Below, in pieces: positions 11,047 through 22,489 of a stretch of 64,000 bases of DNA. Position 1 is the stretch's first letter. Each line of letters opens with the position of its first letter. The notes under the pieces are model-generated. The model worked only from the letters and a program-made list of their open reading frames with translations, did not search any database and was not told where the DNA came from. The position numbers and the translations under genes are program-made. Source of the DNA: Ampelocalamus luodianensis (taxonomy: Eukaryota; Streptophyta; Magnoliopsida; Poales; Poaceae); the NCBI GenBank assembly GCA_036346255.1, contig CM070624.1, forward strand, positions 15,346,626 through 15,410,625, read 5' to 3'.

Positions 11047-14000
11047 TGTCGGGACCCCGGGTATGCAACCCCAGGACCCCCTGTGCATTCTGAACTAGTC
11101 CCAGATGAGTAGCTAGCTCGCACAGTTACAACATCGGTGTAATCACAACCATACAACAATAAGACGATGAAGCAGACAAATTAATATTAATAGTAGCAAA
11201 AGGACCTTATGGTCAAGTCTTACAGAGTGCGCCACAAAGGTCTTAGCAGCAAAAGACAACTCGCAGCGGAAACATAATATCTGGTGGAGGCCATCCGACA
11301 TGCCCACAGGCAATCGAGTGGAGGACGCGACCTAGTTCGCAAAGTCTTCAGGATACTCCTCTTCATAAAACTCTGAATTCCCCGGTTCTTCTGTGGGGAT
11401 TAAACACACAGGGTGCAAGCCATGAGTACTTTGAATGTACTCAGCAAGTCATAGGGAACAGTATGCAATTATTATTAATGCTAGGCTTGACAAGGATAGC
11501 TTTATGTTTACCTTTGCAGAAAACAGCATTTTAACAGTAAATACAATAAGTAGATTAAAAGCACAATTTAAAATATTAGTACATAAGTAATTCAGTTCTT
11601 TGAATCAACTAGAGATCAACCCAACCTTTCCATCCAAACCATCAATTCCACCCTTCTGAAGAAAACATCTACCCCTTGCGTGAAATCTCCGGGCATGTCC
11701 ATAACCGGGGACACGGCTATTCGAATAGTTTTTATACACTCTGCAGAGGTTGTACAACTTTACCCACAAGACACGACTTCTCTAGTTTGTTTGGCATCCG
11801 TCGATACCACCGCTCACTACCTTAGGTAAGCAGTCTAGAGCACGTGGCAAGGCCTTTACAAAGTTCTGCTTTGACTCGGTTTTGCTCGCTAAGGATTCGC
11901 TTCTAACGGGTCTATCTCCCGCCAGATTCATGCCCCCTCTTGCGCCGTTCTCAACCAAAACAGAACCGATCCAAAGCATTGTTAATTAGTTGTCCAGGTC
12001 CACCCCATCCTGGACATGTGGTTGCACGGTAAGACCCAGATCAATAGTTCAAGGTTAAGTCCTTAGTTGACTGCTCAGGCGAGACTAATCCACGTCCCAA
12101 TGTGCGTTACGGCACCCACACTTACCACCATCCACTCGCCGAGTATAAAACATTTTCGGTTAAACCTGGCCAAAGGACCACCCTAGTCCTGGCACCACAT
12201 CTTTTAAAGCAGTGGCCGTGCCACGATTCCATAATTCACTTAGTCAAGTTTATTCATAAGAGCATGCGATCATGAGTCCCAACGCACAACTATAGCAAGG
12301 CTAAGCATAATACGATACCCGAGTTGGTAATCTATCAGTGTCCAACTAATCTAAACCCTCCTAAGGTGTCCAAGGGTTCATGTCATTCAAGGATACATGT
12401 CATTTGCAATTTATCAAGGAGGTATACATCAATTAGGCATTTATCTATTCCCGAAACAATTTAATATAAAACTAGCAATGCATGTTTATATTAAACAATA
12501 TAGTTTTGTAAAATGGGTTCAACATGATCAAAGGTCTATGACTTGCCTTCGTTGAAGAGTTGAAGTGCTTCGGTCGTCGGGTCCACGAAATCTTCCGAAA
12601 AGCCGGTTTCTACACGTGCGGGAAGAGCAAAATAAATAAAACAACTCCAAATAAATTCCAAATAAATACCAAACTAGCACTAACAGCAAGAGGGGGATTT
12701 TAGATGAATTTACAAATTTTAATCACTCGAATCGGAGTTCGAACGAAGAAGTTATGACCTTCTGAAGTTTGGAAAACACATAAAATGAAGAAAATTGGAT
12801 TTTCCTCAATTTCTGATTTATTTTTCCAAAGGAAATTCGGATTAATGCGTCGGCTGACGTCAGCGGAGGAAATTCGGCCGAAAGAAAAAATAAAAGAAAA
12901 AGAAACTGACATATGGGGTCCACTGTCAGTGGGATGGCGCACATGGACTAGGTCCACCGAGCTCTGGAAGAAAAAAAACGGAGGGAGGGGGAGTGCCACA
13001 TGGGCTTCCACGTGGACAGCCACGTAGGCCCGAGGGGTGGCGTGGCTGTGATGTGGCGCCGAGGTGGAGGCGAGGTGGCGCCACGCGTCGGCGGCGGCGG
13101 CGCGCGCCCACGGCGGCGGTCGGGGCGTTGGTCGTGGCGCGCCGACGGCGAGGGGACCAGAGGGAAGAGGGGAGCGAGGCGAAACGTATGCTCACCGGCC
13201 CGAGGACGCGGCGTCACCGGAAAGTCGGCGGCGAGGCATAAATGCGGCGACGAGGAGAGGGCTTCGACGACGACGGTGCTCCGGTGGGCTCCAGAGAGCG
13301 GGAAGGCGCGCACGGGAGAGGCGACGGTCGTGCGATGCCGATGGTGAGGACCCGGGCGGCGGAGGAGCTCTGGTGGCGGCGCAAACGGCGGGGAGACGAA
13401 GCTCGGCCGGCGGTGGTTCTTCTTGAAATCCGGTGAAATCAAGGCGAGAGGGAGAGAGTGGGTTGGGGAAGGAGAAAGAGGAGGTCGAGGCGCTCCCGGT
13501 GCTCTCATTTATAGGGCTCGGGGGGCCCCGGAGGACGAGGGCGGCGGGGGCTTGCTTCGGCCGATAATGGCGGCGGCGGAAAAACGGGGAAAAAGGGGAT
13601 GAGACGGGACGAGGCGGGCGGCAATGAGTGCGGTGGCGCACGCCGCACTCGATGCGCGCCAGAAAAGTGACGGGGAGGGACGGAGGCGCCGGCGCCAAAT
13701 GCGCGCACGCGCGCACGGCTGCGCAAGGGAGAAGGGGGTCCGAGGAAGACGACGCCGCGGGGACGACGAGCGAGGGCCGTCCGATCCAGATCGGACGGTC
13801 GGGGGTGGAGGGAGGCGTGGCGGAGGCAGAGCGGTCCGATTTCGATCGGACGGCCGCGAGAGGGAAGTGCGTCGCGCGCGCGAGCGGGCGGGAAGTGGGC
13901 CGCGGAAGAAAAGGAAGCGGGCCGAAGTAGGAGATTCGGCCCAAAGCCGAAAAGGAATTTTCAAGGATTTCTGAATAAAGAAATCCCGAAAAGCAAAAGG

Positions 14001-14375
14001 CTTTTTAGAAAATAGTTAATAATGTCTAAAAATTCTAGGAAAATTCACAGAAGATCCTTGAATTATTTAGAACTTAATAAAAATACTTTTAGCTATACTT
14101 TAGTTTTTAATTTTGCAAACAAAATAGATTTTGGCTTCAAACAAAAAGGGAAAACCAAATTAAAATCCAGAAAATGCAATAAAAGCTCAAAATCCAAGTA
14201 AAACCCTGGAAACTCCAATAAACTAACTTTTTAATTTAATTGAAGTTGGATTATTTCCATTTAAAAGGTTTTTGATTTTTCTAAATTTCAATTTTAAGCT
14301 TTTTGCAACTTAAACCAAATGGTTATTTTTAAAACTCTTTGAAAATTCAAAAACTCACAAATTAGGGATGTTACA
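11047..14375 (-). repeat. 5' LTR of the Tekay element
   Basis: This LTR is 3329 bp, starting TGTAACATCC at 14375 and ending GTCCCGACA at 11047. It is nearly identical to 2571-5897, which suggests a fairly recent insertion. Local patches at 12846-12890 and 13078-13145 differ strongly from the other LTR. Confidence 0.9.
13506..13513 (-). promoter_or_regulatory. TATA box of the Tekay 5' LTR promoter
   Basis: CCCTATAAATGAG on the minus strand is about 870 bases inside the 5' LTR and is followed by a C-rich leader. This is the best core-promoter match in the LTR and would start the genomic RNA. Confidence 0.5.
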
Positions 14376-15218
14376 CATCTCTCATGTTATGTTAGGAGGG
14401 GCAAATCCCATATCGACCAGTCACATTCCTCCGCATGTTTCATAGCATACCCGAAAGCTACCTTTTTAACTACCCAGTTACGGAGTAGCGTTTGGTAACC
14501 CCTAAGAGTGCCATTACACATGTAGAAAACTATGCTGATCTCTGGTCTAAGGATTATACATTATCATTGCTTGAGACCAACTAACGACACATAGAATCAT
14601 AACAATCTCAATAGTGTCTCAAGGTGGGTCTTATCCAACACTATGTTCTCTAACATGTGTCAATATCTCCATATCTATAACTTGTGAAACATGATCATCA
14701 ACCAATACATATGCTAGTCTATTCATATGTGTCCTCATATGTTTCCGACCAGTGAACGTTTAAGAATAATTATCGCAGAAATACAGAGTTTCACAATCAA
14801 GTCACATACTTGATGATAAATATTAACGATATAATTCTAGAAACAAGATAAAACATTATCCAATGTTATGAACATAATGTAATATAATCATCTCCATGAT
14901 TGCCTCTAGGACATATTTCCAACAACTACGTGGTAGTCGTAAAAAACTTACGACTGCGTGGTAGTTGTAGAAAACGTTACGACCATGAAGTGGTCGTAGT
15001 ACGATCATCGGAAGTAAAGCCTTTCCGACTTCGGGTTATATTTGATCATAAATGGACTTGGTCAAGAAGGTAATTTCGCTTGAGGTGTGAAGACAGACTC
15101 GGTTTTCTCGAACAGACAAATTCAAGAATCCCAACCGACTCTCACAAATCTGTCCGTTGGGATGATTCTCGAAGCGGTGACACTGTTGAGCATCCACGAT
15201 GCTTCGTTTCAAGCATGC

Positions 15219-15228
15219 GATTATAAAA
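15219..15228 (+). promoter_or_regulatory. Possible TATA box of the Tat antisense gene
   Basis: TTATAAAAAC lies about 100 bases upstream of the ATG at 15326. It is conserved with 501-510 in the neighbouring copy, within an otherwise diverged leader. A promoter here would drive RNA opposite to the retroelement transcript. Confidence 0.4.
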
Positions 15229-16256
15229 ACTCACCACATAAGTGATTTTAGGGTTATTTCCTTTTCTCTAATTTCTCTAACTGTTCATCGAGCTCTTGCA
15301 TTCTCCGCCACCACCCAAATCGGAGATGGATGCGACGAAGATAGAGGCTTTGGTCATGGCCGAGAAGATTCCGAAGAAGGTGCTCGTGAAGTGGATTGAA
15401 GCTGCTGGTAGCATTGGCCGTCGGGGGAGCTAGGGCAAATCCCCGTCTTCCAAGCTTACTGCGAGTGCGGCCTGCGATTGCCTGCTCACCCCTTCCTCAC
15501 ACTCGTACTTGAGCACTTCGGGGTGGAGTTGGTGAATCCCATTCCCAATTCCATTACGATGCTTAGCGTGTTCGTGTACTTGTGTGAGGCCTACTTGGGG
15601 ATTCCAACAGACCTCGAGCTCTTCCGGCACTACTACGGGATGGGCCGTCAAGTTGGAATTGCTGGAAGCTGTGGTCTGAAGCTCCACGACGGGAAGTCGA
15701 GGGAGTACATTCAGATGTTCACCCGGTCGTCGTGGCCGAGATGGAAGAAGAGGTGGTTCTACTGGGGGACCACCAATGAAGACAGCCTCTCCTTTGTAGG
15801 GAGTGCTCCCGAGAAGATTCCCTCATGGGATTTGACTCATTAGGACCTCGACCAGATCGCCCCCAATATTCAGGCCATCAAGGACTTGAAGGAGGAGGGG
15901 CTCACCGGATGGCACGTGGTGAAGGATTTCATCATGCGCCGTATTAGCCCTCTGAATAAACGAGTTCCTCCTATGTGGAGGTACTTGGGGGCAAAAGACT
16001 CGACCAGATATTACGAGGATGGTAAGTAAATTTCTATTTTTGGCTCTCGTTTTGGTTATTTTTAGACTAGTCTTATTGAATATTTTATCTGCTTGTACAG
16101 ATCTTTCACAGGCAAAGATTGACGCCCGTGTCAAGCTCATTTATGAGAAAGCTCCACCACCAAATGTGGTGGCTCCTCAAATCCTAGCGGTTGTATCCAC
16201 CGAGGAAAAGAAGGAGCGCCTAAATATAATCAGAGACTGATTCCATCTTTAGGATT

Positions 16257-16375
16257 TTGTAGTCGTAGAAATACTTACGACTAGGAGATTTGTCGTAGAA
16301 GAACTTACGAATATGAACTAGTCATAGAAGAACTTACGACCAGAAGATGATCGTAGAATGACTTACGACCACTTA
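16257..16375. repeat. Hairpin array in an intron of the antisense gene
   Basis: Four units follow the GTCGTAG...CTTACGAC pattern, as at 1013-1205. The first (AGTCGTA with TACGACT) pairs fully, while the others have one broken pair each. The array sits between a decayed exon end at 16240 and the next exon near 16406. Confidence 0.55.
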
Positions 16376-17889
16376 ATAATGTTTCTTTTTCTGATTCTAA
16401 TAGAAACTAGGCATGGAAGATTGCCAAGATGACGCGGAGGTCGAACTAGTGGTCATCGAAGCAAGGGCGAGGAGGAGCAAGCCAAAGCTCCTCCAGCCAA
16501 AAGGCATCGACTCGTGAAAGTCACTGACAAGGGCGACACAAGCTTGAGCCCTGCTACTCCGTCTAAGCCTTTTGCGCAATTCGCTGCAGATATGGCCGCT
16601 GCAGAGAAGGCAAAGGCGGCCGAAGCAGCTGTGGCTCTCAAACGCAGAACGCTCAAGGCCAAGGTACCCTTCTACTACGACAACAAGACTTTCGTAATTT
16701 TTTTCCTCTTGTGGCTTTGTCAAGCAGCTAGAAAAGGAGAACTGAAAAAGCTTTATATCTTCTGTGAAGGAAACTGCTACGCTAGGAGGGCTTGAGGTTG
16801 AGGAGAGTGCTGCTCTTGAGGTGGTCGAGACAGGTCTCGGCCACCCGGGGGATCAGGAGACTGAAGGAGCGGTGACTCCGGCTCAAGACCCATGACCAGA
16901 TGTGGTCGTGGCTGACCCCATCCCCCTCCTTGAGTTCTGACCAGGAGTGGTCGAGAAGAAGTCGAAGAAATCTTCTTTAGGGAAGGTTTCTTCTCAATTC
17001 AAAATTAGGTCCAGCAGACTAAGGTATGTAAAGAGACAAAACTGTAAGAACAACATTTACCTTTTGCTTTCTATAACTTATCCTGCTTGCCTTCCTATGA
17101 TCTTAGCCCGACTCCTTCAACCCCTAAGGATGCTTCTATCGAGAAGCCTGCTGCCTCCTCTTCTGTAGTCGAAGGAACGACAATAGGAGTGGTCGAGGGA
17201 TCGACCACTGCTCCTGTGGAGGAAGGAGCCGCTGCAGTAGGAGTTGCTCCATCTACTAAGGTAGTAGTCGCCTCTGAGATAGCTGCGACCATTGAGGTGG
17301 TCGTGGAAGCAGGAGCGAGGACGACGGAAGCGTCTGGACAAGGCGGTGGTGGAACCTCCGATCATCACGCCGGGAAAGAAGTCGTCGAGGATGCCTTACG
17401 TGGTCCTCCTGGAGAAGCTTCCGACATCGCCATGGCCGAAGAGTAAGAGGAGTTAGACTTCTTCAACCATCCCTTCAGATTTTTTTAGTCCTGCAACCGT
17501 TGTGGGGTCTCGTGCATTCAGATCTCGTGATCGAGTCCCTCACCCCGAGGACATTCCTAATAGGGGGATTGTCTTTGACGACGAGCGTCTTGAGAAGGTG
17601 TGGTGGGATCGAGTCCAAGAGATCGACGGGCTGAAGGATCCCACTAGGGTATTCTCTTTGTTTGTCCAGACGAGTATAAATGTAAGTATCTGATCCCAAA
17701 TATTTACATATGTCATCTTTCCTTGCTTCTTGTTGTCTTTATTTTTGCAGAAAGTCATAGAACAAATTGTCACAGTTGGTAAGTACAACCGTCAACTTGT
17801 GAAGCTACGACAAGAGAAGGCGCAACTCTGCGAGCAGGTAGAGAGATGGTAAGCCACTACAACTCGTAGTCGTTTATGTTTCTACTACT

Positions 17890-18125
17890 TGCATTGCTCG
17901 TAGGAATTGTTGTAGAAAAACTTGTGACTAGAAACTGGTCGTATACGATCAGATAGTTGTCGTAGAAAAACTTACGACTAGGCACTAGTCATAGAAAACC
18001 TTACGACTAGATATTGGTCGTAGAAAAGCTTACGACTGGATACTGGTCGTAGAAATACTTACGACCAGGAGGTTGTCGTAGAAGAACTTACGACTATATG
18101 AGTGGTCGTAGAATAACTTACGATC
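17890..18125. repeat. Longest hairpin array, in an intron of the antisense gene
   Basis: Seven or eight units of about 31 bp. One has perfect 9-base arms, CTGGTCGTA and TACGACCAG around 18045-18070. Flanking splice signals are GTAAGC near 17850 and TTTGCAG near 18163, so the array lies wholly in an intron. Confidence 0.6.
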
Positions 18126-19049
18126 ACTTGATTGGTGCTTATATCTACTCTTAACATTTGCAGGTTTAAAAGTGACGAAAGGACCCCAGCTGATTCGCAC
18201 GACTACAAAAAAAGATGAGACGAAAAAGCTAAGGGAAGAAAAAGAGGACCTTCTGAAGAAGCTTCAAGAGGCAAACTCTGCGACTCAACAGTTGCTGGGA
18301 GAAATAAAGAGTGAGTTCTGAACTTAAGACTGCTTAGGACACTAGTCTTTATCTCTCTTAACTCCTATTCCTTTTCAGAAAAAGAAGTCAAAGTGGAGAA
18401 GCTCCAAATCTAGGTCCATGAAAAGACCTTGGTTGTTCACGAGATCTCCCGCATTGCCAAAGATAAAGACCAAGAGATTGAGAAGCTAGATTCTCAATTA
18501 GTAGGTAAGCCATTCTTTTACCTATGTCGAGTCTGTTTTTCCAGTCCTCTTCAAGGGTTATTTAGTTTGACCAGTTTTACTCTTTTCAGAGCACGTAGTC
18601 AAAATAAAACAACTCCAAGAGGCTTCGACTCGTAACCAAGAGGAGATGAAGTCAATGAAGGTCAACCTTCAAGACAACATTTTACTGTTAAACAATGTAC
18701 TCGGTGACCTACTTGCTGAAGAGATCAGTCTTCTAGAAGACACGATAACTGTCCACACGAGTGCCATTAGGGAACAAGTTAGGACTTTGCAAGAGTTGGT
18801 GGTTACTCTAAAGACCAATCAAATTGATTCAATAAAGGAGGTGGTCGAAGGTGCGGTAAGTTATGTCTTGGCAAAATTTAAAGCTCGTGACCGCCTTAAT
18901 CTGCAGCCAATCGAAGCCGACTTCGACTGCACTGAAGCAGAAGCGGAGCGATTGATTGAAGACATGCATTTGGTCAGTAAGAAGCTCATGGAGGAGATAC
19001 AGATAGGATCTCCTTCATCTGAGTAGTTTGTAATAGGAACCTATAAAGA

Positions 19050-19256
19050 CAAGTTTTTTGTTGATATATATAATCTTCCCTTTTTCTTGCATATCAACTC
19101 GTAGAGTAGTTAGTAACTCATAAGATAATGAATGAAAAAAGAGATTAAGACTAGATATATACAATCCTTCCTTTTCCCTTCTTTTTTCCTGCAAATCATC
19201 TTGTCGAGTGGTTAGTAACTCACAAGATAATGAATGAAAAAGAAACCAAGACTAAG
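19050..19256. repeat. About 103 bp tandem duplication after the antisense gene
   Basis: Two diverged copies share the core GTTAGTAACTCA(T/C)AAGATAATG and lie directly downstream of the stop codon at 19026. They may hold the gene's 3' end. The rest of 19257-19691 shows no recognisable coding sequence. Confidence 0.6.
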
Positions 19257-19691
19257 AATTGAAGTCATATTAATAACTTTATCCTAGCCCTCAACTATTT
19301 GCTTAGTTTATTTAGATAAACTAAGTAAATAGTGTGAAAAGGGTTTCTGAAAACAAAGAGGTTTGGTTAACATATAGTTTTCGATCACGATTATCATTCA
19401 CTGGTCGAGAGAGTAGGAACGAGTCGACACTAGGAAGTTCCTTCTAGTGGGCAGGACTACGTGCAGAGAGCAAATGCTTCGACTAGGTGATGTTACCATC
19501 TCCGATCTGTTTAATCAAATCAAGAACGGCAACTTGAGTTAGGCAATCGTCTAGAGGATTTTAAAAATCCGTTTGAAGCAGTTGGAGCCTCCATCAACAT
19601 CTTCACTTTCAAGCTTGTTTATGTATATGTTGAGGTTTGCTTCGGCAATCTGGTGAAGTATTCTCGGCATAAAGTTGTGCGCCTCTTCATA

Positions 19692-22489
19692 TGTAACATC
19701 CTGTTTGCCTTAAAGTTCTTGCAGTTTCTAGTTCCCAAAAGAGGACCTTTTGGTTTGCTAAGTTGTTCAAGCTGAACTTGTTATTTTGGAAAATCTGGAT
19801 CTTAACTTGACGTAAACCAAACTTTAACCAAATCCTTTTTCGGTTTGGGCTCCTGTCTTTTTGAAGCTCTTTAGTGTTCTGGCTTTATTTCTTTCTTCTT
19901 TGTCGCCTTGAGTGCCCTTGGTTTAGTTGTACTCCTCTAGATCTCCCTCTCTGTTTAATTTATACCTTCATTTATGGACCTCCTCTGTGCCTTTGGATCT
20001 CCTTTTTGTTTAGGGTTTAAAGGTTCAGACCTTCTTTGCTTTGGACCTCCTTCAAAGGTTCCAGCTCGGGTTCGTGTTTTAAATGTTTTTGTTATCTGAA
20101 ACTCAAATTCGGGTTGCTCTCCCCCTCTCTTGGACCTCCCTTGAACTTTCCTTTTTGGACCTCCTTCGTGCCCAATCGGACCTCCTACTCGGTCTTGGTT
20201 TTCGTCGCTTGTGAACCGCCCGATTCGTGTTGGGCAGCTTGATCTTGTCGGCGTGTTCGGTTAAGCCCAAACGTCCCTTTTGTTCTCAGCTGCCCGTTTT
20301 TGGGTCAGCATTCCGGATTTCCTGGAACATTCGGACCTCCAAACGTTTCCCTTCTTTTTGGACCACCCGATCCAGTTGAACGGCTGGGATCGAGTTGCAG
20401 CTTTGGAGAGCGTGAACGGCCCATTTTTTTCAGCCCGTTTGATCATAATCCAACCGCCCCTGTTCCTCCGCGCCTTAACTCACTATCGCTCACCTCCCCT
20501 TGCAGATCTTAGCTATTAGGACCTCCCATTTGGAGATCTTACCCGCTAGGACCTCCCTTGTAGATCTTAATCGTTAAGACCTCCCCTTGCAAATCTTAGC
20601 TGTTAGGACCTCCCCTTTGCAGATCTTACCTGCTAGGACCTCCCTTGTAGATCTTAACCGTTGAGACCTCCCCTTGCAGATCTTAACCGTTAGGATCTCC
20701 CCTTTGGAGATCTTACCCGCTAGGACCTCCCTTGCAGATCTTAGCCGTTAGGGCCTCCCTTTTGGAGATCTTACCCGCTAGGACCTCCCTTTGCCTTCTG
20801 ATCTTGACCGTTGGACCTCCTTTCGTGAGATCTAACCGTCAGGACCTCCCTTTGCCTTCTGATCTTGACCGTTGGACCTCCTTTCGTGAGATCTAACCGT
20901 CAGGACCTCCCTTTGCCTTTTGATCTTGACCGTTGGACCTGCTTTCGTGAGATCTAACCGTCAGGACCTCCCTTTGCCTTCTGATCTTGACCGTTGGACC
21001 TTCTTTTGTGAGATCTAACCGTTAGGACCTCTCTTTGCCTTCTGATCTTGACCGTTGGACCTCCTTTCGTGAGATCTAACCGCCAGGACCCTCTCTAGTG
21101 TTTTGGACCTCCTGTCCAGGACCTCTTCGTGATCTTTTTGCAAAGACCACCCTTAGCGGGCGAGGCCGCCCATGGCTGATGCGTCCACCGAGTTTGACTG
21201 ACCCCACTTGTCAGCCCCAGCTCTTTTTCCTTAGTTCCTCCGCCCCAAGAGTTTGTGCACATTTAATGTGTGTTGCGTCACATTAAATGTGGTCACCTCT
21301 AAGATACTTTGTTTCCTCCTTTTTATGGCAATGCCTGGTCAAATCCTTGTCCTTTGGACGCCGATCTTTGACACGTTGTTGCGCCACCCTCATTGTTTCT
21401 CCCTCCAGCTCTGGCTAAATAACCCGGGCAGGCCTCCTTTCGGCACCTTTGCTTATTTCTAACTTCTTGGTTCCCTTTTTGCCTGGTTTTCCCTGTGCTC
21501 AAGTTCTCCGCAGGAGTTCTCCGGAGTTGTGCTGGGGTCCTTGTTTCCCTTGGTTTCCCGAGTTGGTTTGGGGTTCTCTTAGCCTCCTTTGTAGTTCTTT
21601 TGTTAAGCTGTTTGCTTATTGTGTTTTTTTTTCTTTGCGAACGTGTAGATTCCGAGGTTGAGGAGTTCTTGGATCCGGCAATATCAACCGAAGGTTCACC
21701 ACTACTTGACGAAGGCAAGTCGCATACCCTTTTTGATCATGTTGAACCTATCTTTCCAAATGTATTTTGGTTTTACTTTATCATGCATGGCTAGTTTTAT
21801 AAGAAATGTTTGGGCAGTAGCTATTCCTCCCATTTGAGATTATGCTTCCTTTGTAACTTGTACTCAACATGTTATCATGATCACCTTGCAATCCGTAGTT
21901 TGGGGTATTTATGTTGGTACTGCTTGCTATAGCCAACATGGGTGCGTAGGTTTATTTATAGCCTTGCTCTAGAACCGTGAGTATGGTTAAGTTCGTTTCT
22001 TTCAGCTATTAATCTTGACTTTTTGAACTGGAACCTGTGGTTGGTGCCACTGTTAAGCAACCTTGGTGCGATGCCATTGTTGTGTTGACTGTGGTGTGAG
22101 GCCACTTTTCTTTTTGTTTGTGCCAAAGGCTAGGTGGTCTTTTGGCAGTGTTTATCACCCAAAATGGTTTTATGCTTGGGCAAGAAGGCAGGGAGTGAGT
22201 AGTGGGTGCTTTGCACTTTGGGTTGTGGATTGTCTTGCTTGAGCAGCGTTAAGGACTTAACTTTGTGTTCCGTTGATCTGGGCCTTTGAGTGCAACCACA
22301 AGATCACTTTATGGGGGTGGTCTGGGCTGATTAATGAGCAAAGTTGTGACCTATTTATGTTGTGGTGGGGCGTGCTGATTTGCATGGCGCAAGAGGGGCC
22401 CGGGTTCCTTTTGTGGACGGCGAAACCTTAGCGGGCAGGTCAGGTCATGACGGAGCTTTGTAAAAGCCTTGTCGCGCTCTCTAGACTTT
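19692..22489 (+). repeat. Tekay-like LTR, 5' part, truncated
   Basis: It begins TGTAACATCC at 19692 in plus orientation. It holds landmarks shared with the other Tekay-like LTRs: the AGGCAAGTC...TTGATCATGTTGAACC block near 21713, the AAGGACTTAACTTTGTG block near 22250, and the CGAAACCTTAGCGGGC block near 22420. It is cut at 22489 by another LTR, and its 3' part probably resumes near 24440. The usual GC-rich leader is replaced here by a GGACCTCC-rich tract. Confidence 0.6.
20491..21100. repeat. Hierarchical tandem array with a GGACCTCC core
   Basis: The first part (about 20517-20780) has roughly nine monomers near 29 bp of the form GGACCTCCC...AGATCTTA(A/C)CCG(T/C)TA. The second part (about 20780-21090) has five copies of a 61 bp unit that looks like a fused pair of monomers. 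Looser copies of the core extend back to about 19975. The array lies within an LTR. Confidence 0.85.

Larger units (their letters stand above)
2571..14375 (-). mobile_element. Full-length Tekay/Del-type gypsy chromovirus, 11.8 kb
   Basis: The element is bounded by TGTCGGGACC at 2571 and GGATGTTACA at 14375, with a 5 bp TSD CATCT (2566-2570 and 14376-14380). It has two LTRs of about 3.33 kb, a tRNA-iMet primer-binding site beside the right LTR and a polypurine tract beside the left LTR, so it reads on the minus strand. The gene order is gag, protease, RT, RNase H, integrase, chromodomain, which places it in Ty3/gypsy chromoviruses. The long LTRs and the TGTAACATCC start fit the Tekay/Del (RIRE3/RIRE8-like) clade. 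The gag is frameshifted, while the RT-to-integrase frame is open for 843 codons. Confidence 0.9.
1520..14924 (-). repeat. BARE/RIRE1-like copia solo LTR, split by an insertion
   Basis: On the minus strand the repeat starts TGTTGGAAATATGTCCTAG at 14924, the typical opening of BARE/Angela/RIRE1 LTRs. It ends at 1520 (TG...CA on both sides). A 5 bp TSD ACTAC lies at 1515-1519 and 14925-14929. The LTR parts are 1520-2570 and 14381-14924, about 1.6 kb net, close to what is usual for RIRE1-type LTRs. No internal region is present, so it is a solo LTR left by LTR-LTR recombination. It is cut by the Tekay element at 2571-14375. Confidence 0.8.
15326..19026 (+). pseudogene. Antisense gene of a Tat element (putative gypsy-type transposon domain)
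   Basis: The gene starts at ATG 15326 (MDATKIEALVMAEK) and is spliced and decayed. The first exon, to 16021, holds the conserved part (LEHFGVELVNPIPNSI, FRHYYGMGR, RWFYWG), which I recognise as the 'putative gypsy type transposon' domain of rice retroelement proteins. A stop at 15431, a frameshift near 15430 and a stop at 15841 break it. An intron at 16022-16100 has good GT/AG ends; more exons follow at about 16406-16670, 17087-17446, 17500-17680 and 18160-19026. The last exon is open from 18646 and encodes an acidic coiled-coil-like tail ending IQIGSPSSE. Introns near 16250-16400 and 17860-18160 carry hairpin arrays. The function of the family is not known to me. Confidence 0.65.
1319..19691 (-). 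mobile_element. Tat-lineage gypsy element, interior, interrupted
   Basis: The interior runs from the polypurine tract at 1319-1338 to the TGTAACATCC start of another LTR at 19692. A nested block at 1520-14929 interrupts it; the last five bases before the block (ACTAC, 1515-1519) reappear at 14925-14929. Continuity is shown because 1319-1519 joined to 14930-15250 is collinear with 63-535. The interior carries an antisense gene (15326-19026), as known for Tat-lineage elements such as Grande and RIRE2. No gag or pol is seen, so the element is non-autonomous or truncated. Confidence 0.6.

Noticed and set aside
17890..18125. CRISPR-like array of regular short repeats
   Set aside because: The repeats are hairpins with variable arms and no unique spacers of constant length, in a plant retroelement intron. 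CRISPR is not expected in this genome.
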